Shown here: positions 1 to 13,004 of the stretch, in pieces
How positions within the stretch are numbered: position 1 is the stretch's first letter
Layout: the number at the start of each line of letters is the position of its first letter
Notes under the pieces: generated by a model
Database searches by the model: none
Seen by the model: only the letters and a program-made list of their open reading frames with translations
What the model was told of the DNA's origin: nothing
Program-made: the position numbers and the translations under genes
DNA from: Paulinella micropora
Lineage: Eukaryota > Cercozoa > Imbricatea > Euglyphida
Reading direction: 5' to 3'
DNA: 30,940 nucleotides
Assembly: GCA_009731375.1 (NCBI GenBank)
Contig: BJOX01000249.1
Span: 288,754-319,693, forward strand

Positions 1-296
1 AAACGTCCTCATGCGCTGGCAGACCGCATGAAATGTCTGCTACCCCTGTGAGTACCTCCATGCGGGACCTACCCAGTCTCGTGGAGCTCTCACGCGGGGA
101 AGATCAATCATTTGTAGTTGATTTCCTGCAAGGTACCCGACACTGTGCGGGTAGTAGGGACTTCCTTTTGGGGCCTTCTATGCAGGATGGTTAGAGTCAA
201 ACTCTTCCCTCCCCAACACACTCACTGTAGTCCCTGTTGGGTCGAGGGATGGAGGCGCATGGCCCTCGGGCTCAGCCATGACAGATCAATACGTAT
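1..296 (+). repeat. Retroposon module B, partial (copy B1)
   Basis: Near-identical to the reverse complement of 6463-6750 and 7431-7715, so it is one of three copies of a dispersed module. It starts outside the window and ends in a GGAGGCGCATG...CAGCCATGACAGAT segment followed by (TAT)n. That end resembles the 3' end of SINE A, so the module looks like a retroposon whose 3' end is at the microsatellite. No tRNA-like head is visible. ORFs through it are not conserved in frame between copies, so I do not call it coding. Confidence 0.8.
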
Positions 297-297
297 A

Positions 298-336
<39 letters not shown>
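297..336 (+). repeat. (TAT)n microsatellite, tail of module B
   Basis: About 40 bp of TA/TAT repeats sit exactly between the 3' end of module B and the tRNA-like head of SINE A. The same arrangement recurs at 6439-6462 and 7280-7430, so it behaves as a retroposon tail. Confidence 0.9.
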
Positions 337-419
337 GGACACCGTGATAGCCCAGTGGTCAAGTTCTACCATCTGGGCCCTGTCGCCAGTTCGATTCCCG
401 TCGGTGCCACCAGTATTTT
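337..419 (+). mobile_element. SINE A, tRNA-like head (copy S1, cut by gap)
   Basis: The first about 75 nt resemble a tRNA. An A-box-like TAGCCCAGTGG lies at 348-358 and a B-box-like AGTTCGATTCC at 389-399. The presumptive acceptor arms GACACCG and CGGTGCC pair with one A-C mismatch, followed by discriminator A and a genomically encoded CCA at 410-412. The T stem has two mismatches, so this is a degenerate RNA polymerase III promoter head rather than a functional tRNA gene. The SINE body is lost in the assembly gap that follows. Confidence 0.8.
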
Positions 420-1103
420 NNNNNNNNNNNNNNNNNNNNNNNNNNNNNNNNNNNNNNNNNNNNNNNNNNNNNNNNNNNNNNNNNNNNNNNNNNNNNNNNN
501 NNNNNNNNNNNNNNNNNNNNNNNNNNNNNNNNNNNNNNNNNNNNNNNNNNNNNNNNNNNNNNNNNNNNNNNNNNNNNNNNNNNNNNNNNNNNNNNNNNNN
601 NNNNNNNNNNNNNNNNNNNNNNNNNNNNNNNNNNNNNNNNNNNNNNNNNNNNNNNNNNNNNNNNNNNNNNNNNNNNNNNNNNNNNNNNNNNNNNNNNNNN
701 NNNNNNNNNNNNNNNNNNNNNNNNNNNNNNNNNNNNNNNNNNNNNNNNNNNNNNNNNNNNNNNNNNNNNNNNNNNNNNNNNNNNNNNNNNNNNNNNNNNN
801 NNNNNNNNNNNNNNNNNNNNNNNNNNNNNNNNNNNNNNNNNNNNNNNNNNNNNNNNNNNNNNNNNNNNNNNNNNNNNNNNNNNNNNNNNNNNNNNNNNNN
901 NNNNNNNNNNNNNNNNNNNNNNNNNNNNNNNNNNNNNNNNNNNNNNNNNNNNNNNNNNNNNNNNNNNNNNNNNNNNNNNNNNNNNNNNNNNNNNNNNNNN
1001 NNNNNNNNNNNNNNNNNNNNNNNNNNNNNNNNNNNNNNNNNNNNNNNNNNNNNNNNNNNNNNNNNNNNNNNNNNNNNNNNNNNNNNNNNNNNNNNNNNNN
1101 NNN
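420..1103. other. Assembly gap (684 N)
   Basis: Unsequenced. It lies between the SINE A head and the (AGT)n satellite, so it probably holds the SINE body and more satellite, but the content is unknown. Confidence 1.
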
Positions 1104-5970
<4,867 letters not shown>

Positions 5971-6089
5971 TATCTCTTGTGAAAAGCTTGCTCGAAAATC
6001 GCGGTTAGTACTAGTGATTAAAAACCTTGCAGCGGAAGGTAGAAATCGCCAATCGCTGTGTCCAAAAGTACAATCCTACAACAACGACC
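5971..6089 (-). other. Upstream region of the FG-GAP gene, possible 3' splice site
   Basis: Reading on the - strand, the sequence contains TACTAAC (6005-6011) followed by a CTTTTCACAAG segment just before the ATG at 5970. The frame is also open upstream of the ATG. This resembles a branch point and acceptor, so the annotated start may be internal. No TATA box is evident. Confidence 0.3.
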
Positions 6090-6133
6090 ATGATGATGAT
6101 GATGATAACAACAACAACAACAATAAAAATAAC

Positions 6134-6170
<37 letters not shown>
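6090..6170. repeat. (GAT)n/(AAC)n/(AAT)n microsatellite, SINE tail
   Basis: A GAT run followed by AAC and AAT repeats. Read on the - strand, the (ATT)n portion begins at the 3' end of SINE copy S2, as expected for a retroposon tail that has degenerated outward. Confidence 0.9.
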
Positions 6171-6438
6171 GTGCTTCTCTGTCAATGGCTGATGCATTTC
6201 TGCACATGCGCCTCCATCGTCTCACCCGTGAGGGGAGTACGAAGAATTGACGATAAGCTCTAATGACACCCCCGCAAGGGCAGTTCCAACACTTCCAGAC
6301 GGGCCGGTATGTTCAATGAAAATACTGGTCCAGAAATAGACCGGTATGTTCAATGAAAATACTGGTGGCACCGACGGGAATCGAACTGGCGACAGGGCCC
6401 AGATGGTAGAACTTGACCACTGGGCTATCACGGTGTCC
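6171..6438 (-). mobile_element. SINE A, full length (copy S2)
   Basis: Read on the - strand: a tRNA-like head beginning at 6438 with A and B boxes and encoded CCA, then a tRNA-unrelated body of about 190 bp, then the 3' segment GATGGAGGCGCATG...CAGCCATTGACAGAG and an (ATT)n tail. This is the standard layout of a tRNA-derived SINE. The segment around the CCA carries an internal duplication: ccggtatgttcaatgaaaat lies at 6304 and again at 6341. No protein is encoded; small ORFs across it shift between copies. Confidence 0.85.
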
Positions 6439-6462
6439 ATAATAATAATAATAATAATATAT
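6439..6462. repeat. (AAT)n/(AT)n linker between modules A and B
   Basis: Short AAT then AT repeat. It forms the 3' tail of module B on the - strand and is directly abutted by the SINE A head. Confidence 0.85.
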
Positions 6463-7003
6463 ATTGATCTGTCATGGCTGAGCCCGAGGGCCATGCGCCG
6501 CCATCCCTCGACCCAACAGGGACTACAGTGAGTATGTTGGGGAGGGAAGAGTGACTCTAACTATCCTGCATAGAAAGCCCCAAAAAGAAGTCCCTACTAC
6601 CCACACAGTGTCGGGTACCTTGCAGGAAATCAACTACAAATGATTGATCTTCCCCGCATGAGAGCTCCACGAGACTGGGTAGGTCCCGCATGGAGGTACT
6701 CACAGGGGTAGCAGACATTTCATGCGGTCTGCCAGCGCATGAGGACGTTTGGCGGTATGGGACGCCTCGAAACCCGTCACCACTCCTAGATCGCGGAATG
6801 TAAATACCCCTTTGATCTCACGTGGTGTATGTCTTATAAAAAACAACACAACGACATAGCCTCGGAACCAACACAACTACATAGCCTCGGAACCAACACA
6901 ACAACATGGGCTCGGAGCCAACACAACGACATAGCCTCGAAACCAGTGGGAAGAGGCCCAACCACCTCCTCTTCCCGTGGGGTGCCATACTGTGCACCCC
7001 TCC
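6463..7003 (-). repeat. Retroposon module B, full copy (B2)
   Basis: About 540 bp, repeated at 7431-8050 and partly at 1-296. Read on the - strand it begins with two adjacent perfect hairpins (stems 6979-6985/6994-7000 and 6948-6956/6968-6976). It then has a 25-bp minisatellite, a TTTTTTATAAGACATACACC stretch, and about 350 bp of unique sequence that ends in the A-like 3' segment and (ATT)n. It has no tRNA-like head and no conserved long frame. It could be a second SINE-like family or the 3' remnant of a longer retroposon. Confidence 0.75.
6845..6944. repeat. 25-bp minisatellite, 4 units, inside B2
   Basis: Four exact-length units of the form aacacaacNacatagcctcg plus gaacc. The homologous copy in B3 has about seven units, so the array has changed length since the modules duplicated. 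Confidence 0.92.

Positions 7004-7048
<45 letters not shown>
7004..7048. repeat. (AAT)n microsatellite, tail of SINE S3
   Basis: Uninterrupted AAT repeats between the 5' end of module B2 and the 3' end of SINE copy S3 (as read on the - strand). Confidence 0.95.
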
Positions 7049-7279
7049 GTGCTTCTCTGTCAATGGCTGATGCAAATCTGCACATGCGCCTCCATCGTCT
7101 CACCCGTGAGGGGAGTACGAAGAATTGACGATAAGCTCTAATGACACCCCCGCAAGGGCAGTTCCAACACTTCCAGACGGGCCGGTATGTTCAATGAAAA
7201 TACTGGTGGCACCGACGGGAATCGAACTGGCGACAGGGCCCAGATGGTAGAACTGGACCACTGGGCTATCACGGTGTCC
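7049..7279 (-). mobile_element. SINE A, full length (copy S3)
   Basis: Same organisation as S2 but without the internal duplication next to the CCA, so it is about 231 bp. A box, B box and encoded CCA are present on the - strand. The last bases before the (ATT)n tail are the GATGGAGGCGCATGTGCAG and CAGCCATTGACAGAG segments. It differs from S2 at only a few positions, which suggests recent duplication or insertion. Confidence 0.87.
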
Positions 7280-7300
7280 GATTATGACAATAATAATAAC

Positions 7301-7362
<62 letters not shown>

Positions 7363-7430
7363 CAACAACAACAACAATAACAATAATAATAATAAAAAAA
7401 TAATAATAATTTTAATAATAATATATATAT
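7280..7430. repeat. (AAT)n/(AAC)n microsatellite, tail of module B3
   Basis: About 150 bp of AAT with an AAC block (about 7359-7376) and terminal AT repeats. It links module B3 to SINE S3. The matching linker at 6439-6462 is only 24 bp, so the tract varies widely in length between otherwise matching units. Confidence 0.93.
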
Positions 7431-8050
7431 TGATCTGTCATGGCTGAGCCCGAGGGCCATGCGCCTCCATCCCTCGACCCAACAGGGACTACAGTGAGTA
7501 TGTTGGGGAGGGAAGAGTGACTCTAACCATCCTGCATAGAAGGCCCCAAAAGGAAGTCCCTACTACCCGCACAGTGTCGGGTACCTTGCAGGAAATCAAC
7601 TACAAATGATTGATCTTCCCCGCGTGAGAGCTCCACGAGACTGGGTAGGTCCCGCATGGAGGTACTCACAGGGGTAGCAGACATTTCATGCGGTCTGCCA
7701 GCGCATGAGGACGTTTTGTGGTAAGTATCTGGGACGCCTCGAAACCCGTCACCACCCCTAGATCGCGGAATGTAAATACCCCTTTGATCCCACGTGGTGT
7801 ATGTCTTATAAAAAACAACACAACGACATGGCCTCGGAACCAACACAACAACATAGCCTCGGAACCCACATCGACATAGCCTCGGAACCCACACAACAAC
7901 AGAGCCTCGGAACCAACACAACTACATAGCCTCGGAACCAACACAACAACATAGCCTCGGAGCCAACACAACGACATAGCCTCGAAACCAGTGGGAAGAG
8001 GCCCAACCACCTCCTCTTCCCGTGGGGTGCCATACTGTGCACCCCTCCAT
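7431..8050 (-). repeat. Retroposon module B, full copy (B3)
   Basis: About 620 bp and nearly identical to B2 apart from a longer internal minisatellite and small indels (for example an added AAGTAT near 7723). It retains both 5' hairpins and the TTTTTTATAAGACATACACC stretch on the - strand. With S3, B2 and S2 it makes a tandem B-A-B-A series, with a period near 0.9 kb that varies with microsatellite length. Confidence 0.78.
7817..7989. repeat. 25-bp minisatellite, about 7 units, inside B3
   Basis: Same unit as at 6845-6944. Two of the units are shortened by a few bases (near 7866-7890). Confidence 0.9.
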
Positions 8051-8055
8051 TTTAA

Positions 8056-8094
<39 letters not shown>

Positions 8095-8095
8095 C
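8051..8095. repeat. (AAT)n microsatellite
   Basis: AAT repeats with single-base variants at the 5' end of module B3 on the - strand. This may be the tail of a further retroposon that is no longer recognisable. Confidence 0.9.
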
Positions 8096-8439
8096 TAGGG
8101 CTGCGCCAACACCTGAAAGGATGGTTTTATTGGGCGAGAATCAGAAATAATTGCGTAAGGCGTGTCCTTAATGCCAAAATGCCAAAATGTACCAAATGCT
8201 GGCTGATTGCCAAAACAAGAGGAATTTCGGCTTTTCACGCCACTCCCATAACGCAAATGTTTGCATGAATTCCAATATAAACCAAATAAACATCGACAAC
8301 GAGTATGGCGCTTGATGTACTAGAAGTATGAGCCCCCAACTACTCCTGGTTCCCGCAAAAGAGAAAACACACACATACACAGGCACACAAAAAAGAAAAG
8401 AAAAAAAAATGTACCTCCTTGAATAACGTTCAATAAAAC

Positions 8440-8440
<1 letters not shown>
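8096..8440. repeat. Unique segment with a diverged repeat shared with 27890-28030
   Basis: The stretch from about 8219 to 8368 aligns loosely with 27893-28021. Shared blocks include ggaattt, cactccc, tgaattccaa, acatc and cccaact...tcccgcaaa. On the - strand both copies can be read as FAG..SW...LEF.QT, but each frame soon degenerates. I see no recognisable gene and treat it as an old dispersed repeat. Confidence 0.4.
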
Positions 8441-8479
<39 letters not shown>

Positions 8480-8722
8480 AAGAAAGAAAGATCTAGAAAA
8501 GAGTTTTAGATAGGTAGGTAGGTAGGTAGGTAGGGAGGTAGGCAGGGAGATAGGTAGGTAGGTAGGTAGGTAGGCAGGCAGGCAGGTAGGTAGGTATACG
8601 TAGGTAGATAGGTAGGTAGGTAGGTAGGTAGATACAAAGACAGGTAGGTAGGTAGGTAGGTAGGTAGGCAGGTAGGCAGGTAGGTAGTACCGTAGGTAGG
8701 TAGGTAGGTAGGTAGGTAGGTA

Positions 8723-8774
<52 letters not shown>

Positions 8775-9173
8775 GCTACTACTACTATATATTCTTCAAA
8801 AATACAGACACACATACAAACATACATGTGCATACATACATACATACATACATACATACATACATACATGCATAACAAAAAAATGCGTACATACATACAT
8901 ACATACATACATACATACATGCATACATACATACATACATGCATAAATACTTACATACATACATGCATACATACATACATACATACATACATACATGCAT
9001 GCATGCATGCATACATACATACATACATATATTCATGCATATACACGTAAAAACATGCAAACATACATACATACATACATACATACATACATACATACAT
9101 ACATACGTAAATACATACATACATACATACATGCATACATACATACATACATACATACATACATACATACATA
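8441..9173. repeat. Poly-A, (TAGG)n, (CTA)n and (CATA)n satellite block
   Basis: Poly-A (about 8443-8477), then (TAGG)n to about 8723, (CTA)n to about 8785 and (CATA)n from about 8820 to 9173 with scattered CATG variants. The long ORFs here (repeats of YLPT, MYVC and HTYI) are translations of the tetranucleotides in successive frames. Confidence 0.97.
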
Positions 9174-9178
9174 CTACA

Positions 9179-9274
<96 letters not shown>

Positions 9275-9332
9275 ACTACTGCTACTACTACTGCTACTAC
9301 TACTGCTACTACTACTGCTACTACTACTACTG

Positions 9333-9402
<70 letters not shown>
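9174..9402. repeat. (CTA)n trinucleotide satellite
   Basis: About 230 bp of CTA, with a TGC-interrupted section near 9280-9335. It continues the theme of abrupt switches between repeat units in this cluster. Confidence 0.96.
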
Positions 9403-9434
9403 AGAGAAAGAGAAAGAAAAAGAGAGAGAGAGAG

Positions 9435-9497
<63 letters not shown>

Positions 9498-9744
9498 TTC
9501 TTCTTCTTGCTTCTTCCTTCCTCCTTCTCCCTCCTTTCCCCCCTGACCCTTCCCCCTTCCTCACCTCTTCCTCCCTCCCTTCCTCCCTCCTTCCTTCCTC
9601 CTTCCTTCCTCCTTCCTTCCTTCCTCCTTCCTTCCTCCTTCCTGCCTCCTTCCTGCCTCCTTCCTCCTTCCTTCCTCTTTCCTTCCTCCCTTCTTTCCTT
9701 CCTTCCTTCTTTCCTTCCTTCCTTCTTTCCTTCTTTCCTTCTTT

Positions 9745-9776
<32 letters not shown>

Positions 9777-10160
9777 CCTTCCTTCTTTCCTTCCTTCTTT
9801 CCTTCCTTCTTTCCTTCCTTCCTTCCTTCTTTCCTTCCTTCCTTATTTCCTTCTTTCCTTCCATCTTTCCTTCCTTCCTTCCTTCTTTCCTTCCTTCTTT
9901 CCTTCCTTCCTTCCTTCCTTCCTTCTTTCCTTCTTTCCTTCCTTCCTTCTTCCCTTCCTTTCCTTCCTTCCTTTCCTTCCTTCCTTTCCTTCCTTTCTTT
10001 CCTTTCCTTCCTTTCCTTCCTTCCTTTCTTTCTTTCTTTCTCTCTCTCTCTCTTTCTTTCTTTCTCTTTCTTGCTTTCTCTCTTTCTTTCTTTCTTTCTT
10101 TCTTTCTTCTTCCTTCCTTCCTTCCTTGCTTCCTTCTTTCTTGAACCTTCCTTCCTTCCT
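9403..10160. repeat. (GA)n then (TTCC)n polypurine/polypyrimidine tract
   Basis: GA/GAAA repeats on + to about 9496, then about 650 bp that is nearly all C and T on + (TTCC, CTTT and TTCT units). One strand is purine and the other pyrimidine, and the polarity flips once near 9497. Translations rich in Lys/Arg/Glu/Gly or Ser/Phe/Leu/Pro here are repeat artefacts. Confidence 0.96.
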
Positions 10161-10235
10161 TTATTTATGGCTTCGGAGGAAAACCCTCTCTCCACAGATC
10201 TTGCCAAGACAAAGTACTTCGGTTTCACATAAGCC

Positions 10236-10384
10236 AGTGCTGACAAATGGGAATGGCGCGACATTTGGCAAGGGCGCGAAAAATCGACCAAATTTTTTTA
10301 GAGCAGGTGCTGACAATGCAGTGCTGACAAATGGGAATGGCGCGACATTTGGCAAGGGCGCGAAAAATCGACCAAATTTTTTCC
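10236..10384. repeat. 62-bp direct repeat, two copies 84 bp apart
   Basis: A unit starting gtgctgacaaatgggaatgg and ending in gaccaaatttttt occurs at about 10237 and 10321, with no difference seen over its length. A shorter gtgctgaca block lies between the copies. Each unit contains GGGCGCGAAAAA, which on the - strand reads TTTTTCGCGCCC and resembles an E2F/DP site. ORFs on both strands cross the region, but none is a recognised gene. Confidence 0.85.
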
Positions 10385-11345
10385 CTTCCGACCGTCTGCG
10401 AGCTAAACTGCACCTTTGCTCGAGGTTGTTGGCGGGATCGAAAGCTCGGCTAAGGGAGTGTTTGTTGGTGCAAGGGCTTTGGCAAAACTCAGTCGTCTCG
10501 CAGCATTCTTTTCTGCCGGAAATCAGAGGCTCGAAATGGGGGCAGCGAGGTTGGTGGTCGTGTCTGTTTGCTGTTCGACCTGGGACACAGCATGTTTTGA
10601 GCCAGAACGATAGTCTAGGTGCCTCTTGATGTCTGTACGCCATGAATAAGCAATTTCCTGGCTTGCTTGTGTTTTTCTCGAGGCTGTATCACAGCCTGCT
10701 TGGTCTGTTGTTTGCGACTGACTGACCACCTTTCTCCTTGAGCTGTCTGCGTGCGTTTCCCCACGTCCCACAGCATGCCATGCAACTACCCAGACCTAGC
10801 ACAATAGCTTGCCCTAAGATTGATGTCTGCAACACGGCCCTACACCTTGGTAGAGATGCACAGCTTCTCTGCTGCTGAGTTCTGCACATGTTGAATAGAG
10901 CAAGCTTGCGTCCTTCCCCGTGCAACCACGCACGCACAAACGTGTCAGATCGATAGAATAGACCAGGAGACGTGTCTTGTCATGTACCTTGCGCCGGTTA
11001 GAGCTCCTCAGCACAGAAAGCAGCCCAAACTTGCACTCCAGATTTCTAGCCAGTAGGCGCTTGGGCCAGTATCACACGTGATTGTCTTCCACACCCCCTC
11101 TAGACCACATCTCACGACATGTTTTCAAAGCCTGTACTTGGGCCATGCAACCGGTACCTTTCCAGCTCCATCGGTTAGCTTTCTGGGGAGTGCCAGATGC
11201 GCTTCTAGACTATGGTGGGGTGCTGGACTTTCAAATTCATCCACTTTACTCACTATTTTTGTCACACACGTGCGCTACACACAAACTAAATGCATGTTCT
11301 TTCATCCAGCAAAAAGGCAGACTGGCATATCATATTTGCAGCCCC
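10385..11345. other. Unique sequence without a recognised gene
   Basis: Mixed-composition DNA with only short overlapping ORFs (up to about 190 codons when the adjacent satellite is included). No domain, RNA gene or transposon signature was recognised. Exons of a spliced gene could be present, but I cannot support any. Confidence 0.5.
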
Positions 11346-11625
11346 CGCGGTGGATGTCTTTATGCATGTGTGCATGTGTGTATGTATTTATGTATTTGTG
11401 CGTGCATGAATGTATGTATCTATGCACGTATGCGTACGTATGTATGCATGCGTATTTCTGTGTATTTCTGTGTATGCATGTGTGCATGTGTGCATTGTAT
11501 GTGTTCTATGTGTTTGTACGTATGTATGCATGCACGTGTTCATGCTTGCATGCATGTATGTATGCTTGCAGTGAATGTATGTATGTGTATGTAATTGTAA
11601 GTTTGTATGAATATATTTATGAGGC
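11346..11625. repeat. Degenerate (TGTA/TGCA)n satellite
   Basis: Imperfect TGTA, TGCA and TGTG repeats. The same unit in reverse complement (CATA) makes the 8820-9173 block. Cys/Met/Tyr/Val-rich ORFs here are repeat translations. Confidence 0.85.
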
Positions 11626-12111
11626 GCCTCCTTTATGAATATATTTCATTGTGGACAAGCCTGTATTCATCACATGAACATGTGAATCTTTGGAGTAGTG
11701 AGTCTCGAAGCTCCGCCTGAATATTGTATTCAAAAAAAATTGTCACATGGTTTTGAATTTCTGCGCTAGTATTGAAATATTATCGAGAAGAATCTATGGC
11801 GGCCAGTTCAGTAAAACCGATAGAAGTGTAATCGTCAAAATTAAAAAAAGTTTCTTGATTAGGCAGCACCGGATAGTATAGTATTATAAATATTAATGTT
11901 TAAAAATCGATTTACTTATCGATATCGGTAATAATTTCAATACAGCCACGCCGCACATGGTATTAATACCGATAGATACGATCAAATAGGATTGTTAAAA
12001 GAGCCTATCAACCTATGATCGATCATTCCATATCAAATATTACAGACTCGTTAGCTGTATAAAGTACGCTGTGGCCACCCTTGACCTTTGACACAAATGT
12101 TTTTTTTTTCA

Positions 12112-12153
<42 letters not shown>

Positions 12154-12276
12154 NNNNNNNNNNTTTTAATTATGAGTGTGTTGAACTTGCAGTAAACTCA
12201 ATATTAAAATGAGTCAGAGTAGAAAATAAAGAGAGCAAACAGAGATATAATAAAGTATAGCCGGGCTAATCATGTT
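11626..12276. other. AT-rich left flank of the LTR element, with poly-T and a 10-N gap
   Basis: No gene recognised. A poly-T run (about 12112-12153) runs into ten N at 12154-12163. The segment next to the LTR ends in gttaaaa. Confidence 0.6.
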
Positions 12277-12280
12277 AAAA

Positions 12281-12499
12281 TGTAATGCCCCCAACGATAG
12301 CTCGTAAAAAGTCGGTAATACAACCAAACACAGTCCTCAAAAGATGAGAATGATGTCTCGTTAAAAAGGAAAACGGCAACAGACCAGGTATACAATGGCA
12401 TCAGGTCCAATCCGGACAAATAATACTGAAAAACAAGCTGGTGCACCTGTCACCAGGAAAAGGTACTTTTTACCAGCTATCCGGGGGGTGATGCCTACA
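12281..12499 (-). repeat. 3' LTR (left copy, 219 bp)
   Basis: Matches 23710-23950 with 7 substitutions. It lacks 19 bp near 12361 (around tattagctcagtgaagcc of the right copy) and 3 bp near 12450. It starts TGTAATGCC and ends GCCTACA on +. The PPT lies just inside it. Confidence 0.9.
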
Positions 12500-12502
12500 G
12501 TA

Positions 12503-12511
12503 CCCCCTCCC
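12503..12511 (-). other. Polypurine tract (PPT)
   Basis: Reads GGGAGGGGG on the - strand, three bases before the 3' LTR. This is the position expected for the plus-strand primer of an LTR retrotransposon. Confidence 0.6.
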
Positions 12512-12655
12512 GATTTTATGACGGAAATAGCATTTTCGTCATACACCTTCTGATTTCTTTCTGCAAATAGTATGCGCTATGGAGTCATGCCACACAGCGC
12601 ATCGACCCACGGATAGACGCTAAAAGACGATAAATATATCCTCATACGGCACGTC

Positions 12656-12801
12656 NNNNNNNNNNNNNNNNNNNNNNNNNNNNNNNNNNNNNNNNNNNNN
12701 NNNNNNNNNNNNNNNNNNNNNNNNNNNNNNNNNNNNNNNNNNNNNNNNNNNNNNNNNNNNNNNNNNNNNNNNNNNNNNNNNNNNNNNNNNNNNNNNNNNN
12801 N
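12656..12801. other. Assembly gap (146 N)
   Basis: Unsequenced, in the 3' non-coding region of the LTR element. It is followed directly by (ATT)n. Confidence 1.
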
Positions 12802-12832
12802 ATTATTATTATGATTACTATTATTATTATTA

Positions 12833-12864
<32 letters not shown>
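12802..12864. repeat. (ATT)n microsatellite
   Basis: ATT repeats with a few variants between the gap and the truncated SINE. It probably belongs to the tail of a preceding retroposon hidden in the gap. Confidence 0.9.
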
Positions 12865-13004
12865 TCTGGGCCCTGTCGCCAGTTCGATTCCCGTCGGTGC
12901 CACCAGTATTTTCATTGAACATACCGATCCGTCTGGACCAGTATTTTCATTGAACATACCGGCCCGTCTGGAAGTGTTGGAACTGCCCTTGCGGGGGTGT
13001 CATT
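12865..13004 (+). mobile_element. SINE A, 5'-truncated (copy S4), nested in the LTR element
   Basis: Begins at TCTGGGCCC within the tRNA-like head, so the A box is absent while the B box and encoded CCA remain. The segment after the CCA is duplicated: accagtattttcattgaaca lies at 12902 and 12937. The body then continues into a gap. It is on the opposite strand to the host element. Confidence 0.82.

Noticed and set aside
337-412. Functional tRNA gene
   Set aside because: The D and T stems are mispaired, the same head recurs in six copies, each fused to the same body where the body is visible, and (ATT)n tails are present, so it is a SINE head.
6845-7989. CRISPR-like array from the 25-bp repeats
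   Set aside because: Units are contiguous with no spacers, occur in eukaryotic retroposon sequence, and no cas genes are present.
8785-10291. Large ORFs of MYVC, HTYI, FLPS and RKEG repeats
   Set aside because: Direct translations of (CATA)n, (TTCC)n and (GA)n; their amino-acid periodicity follows the tetranucleotide or dinucleotide unit.
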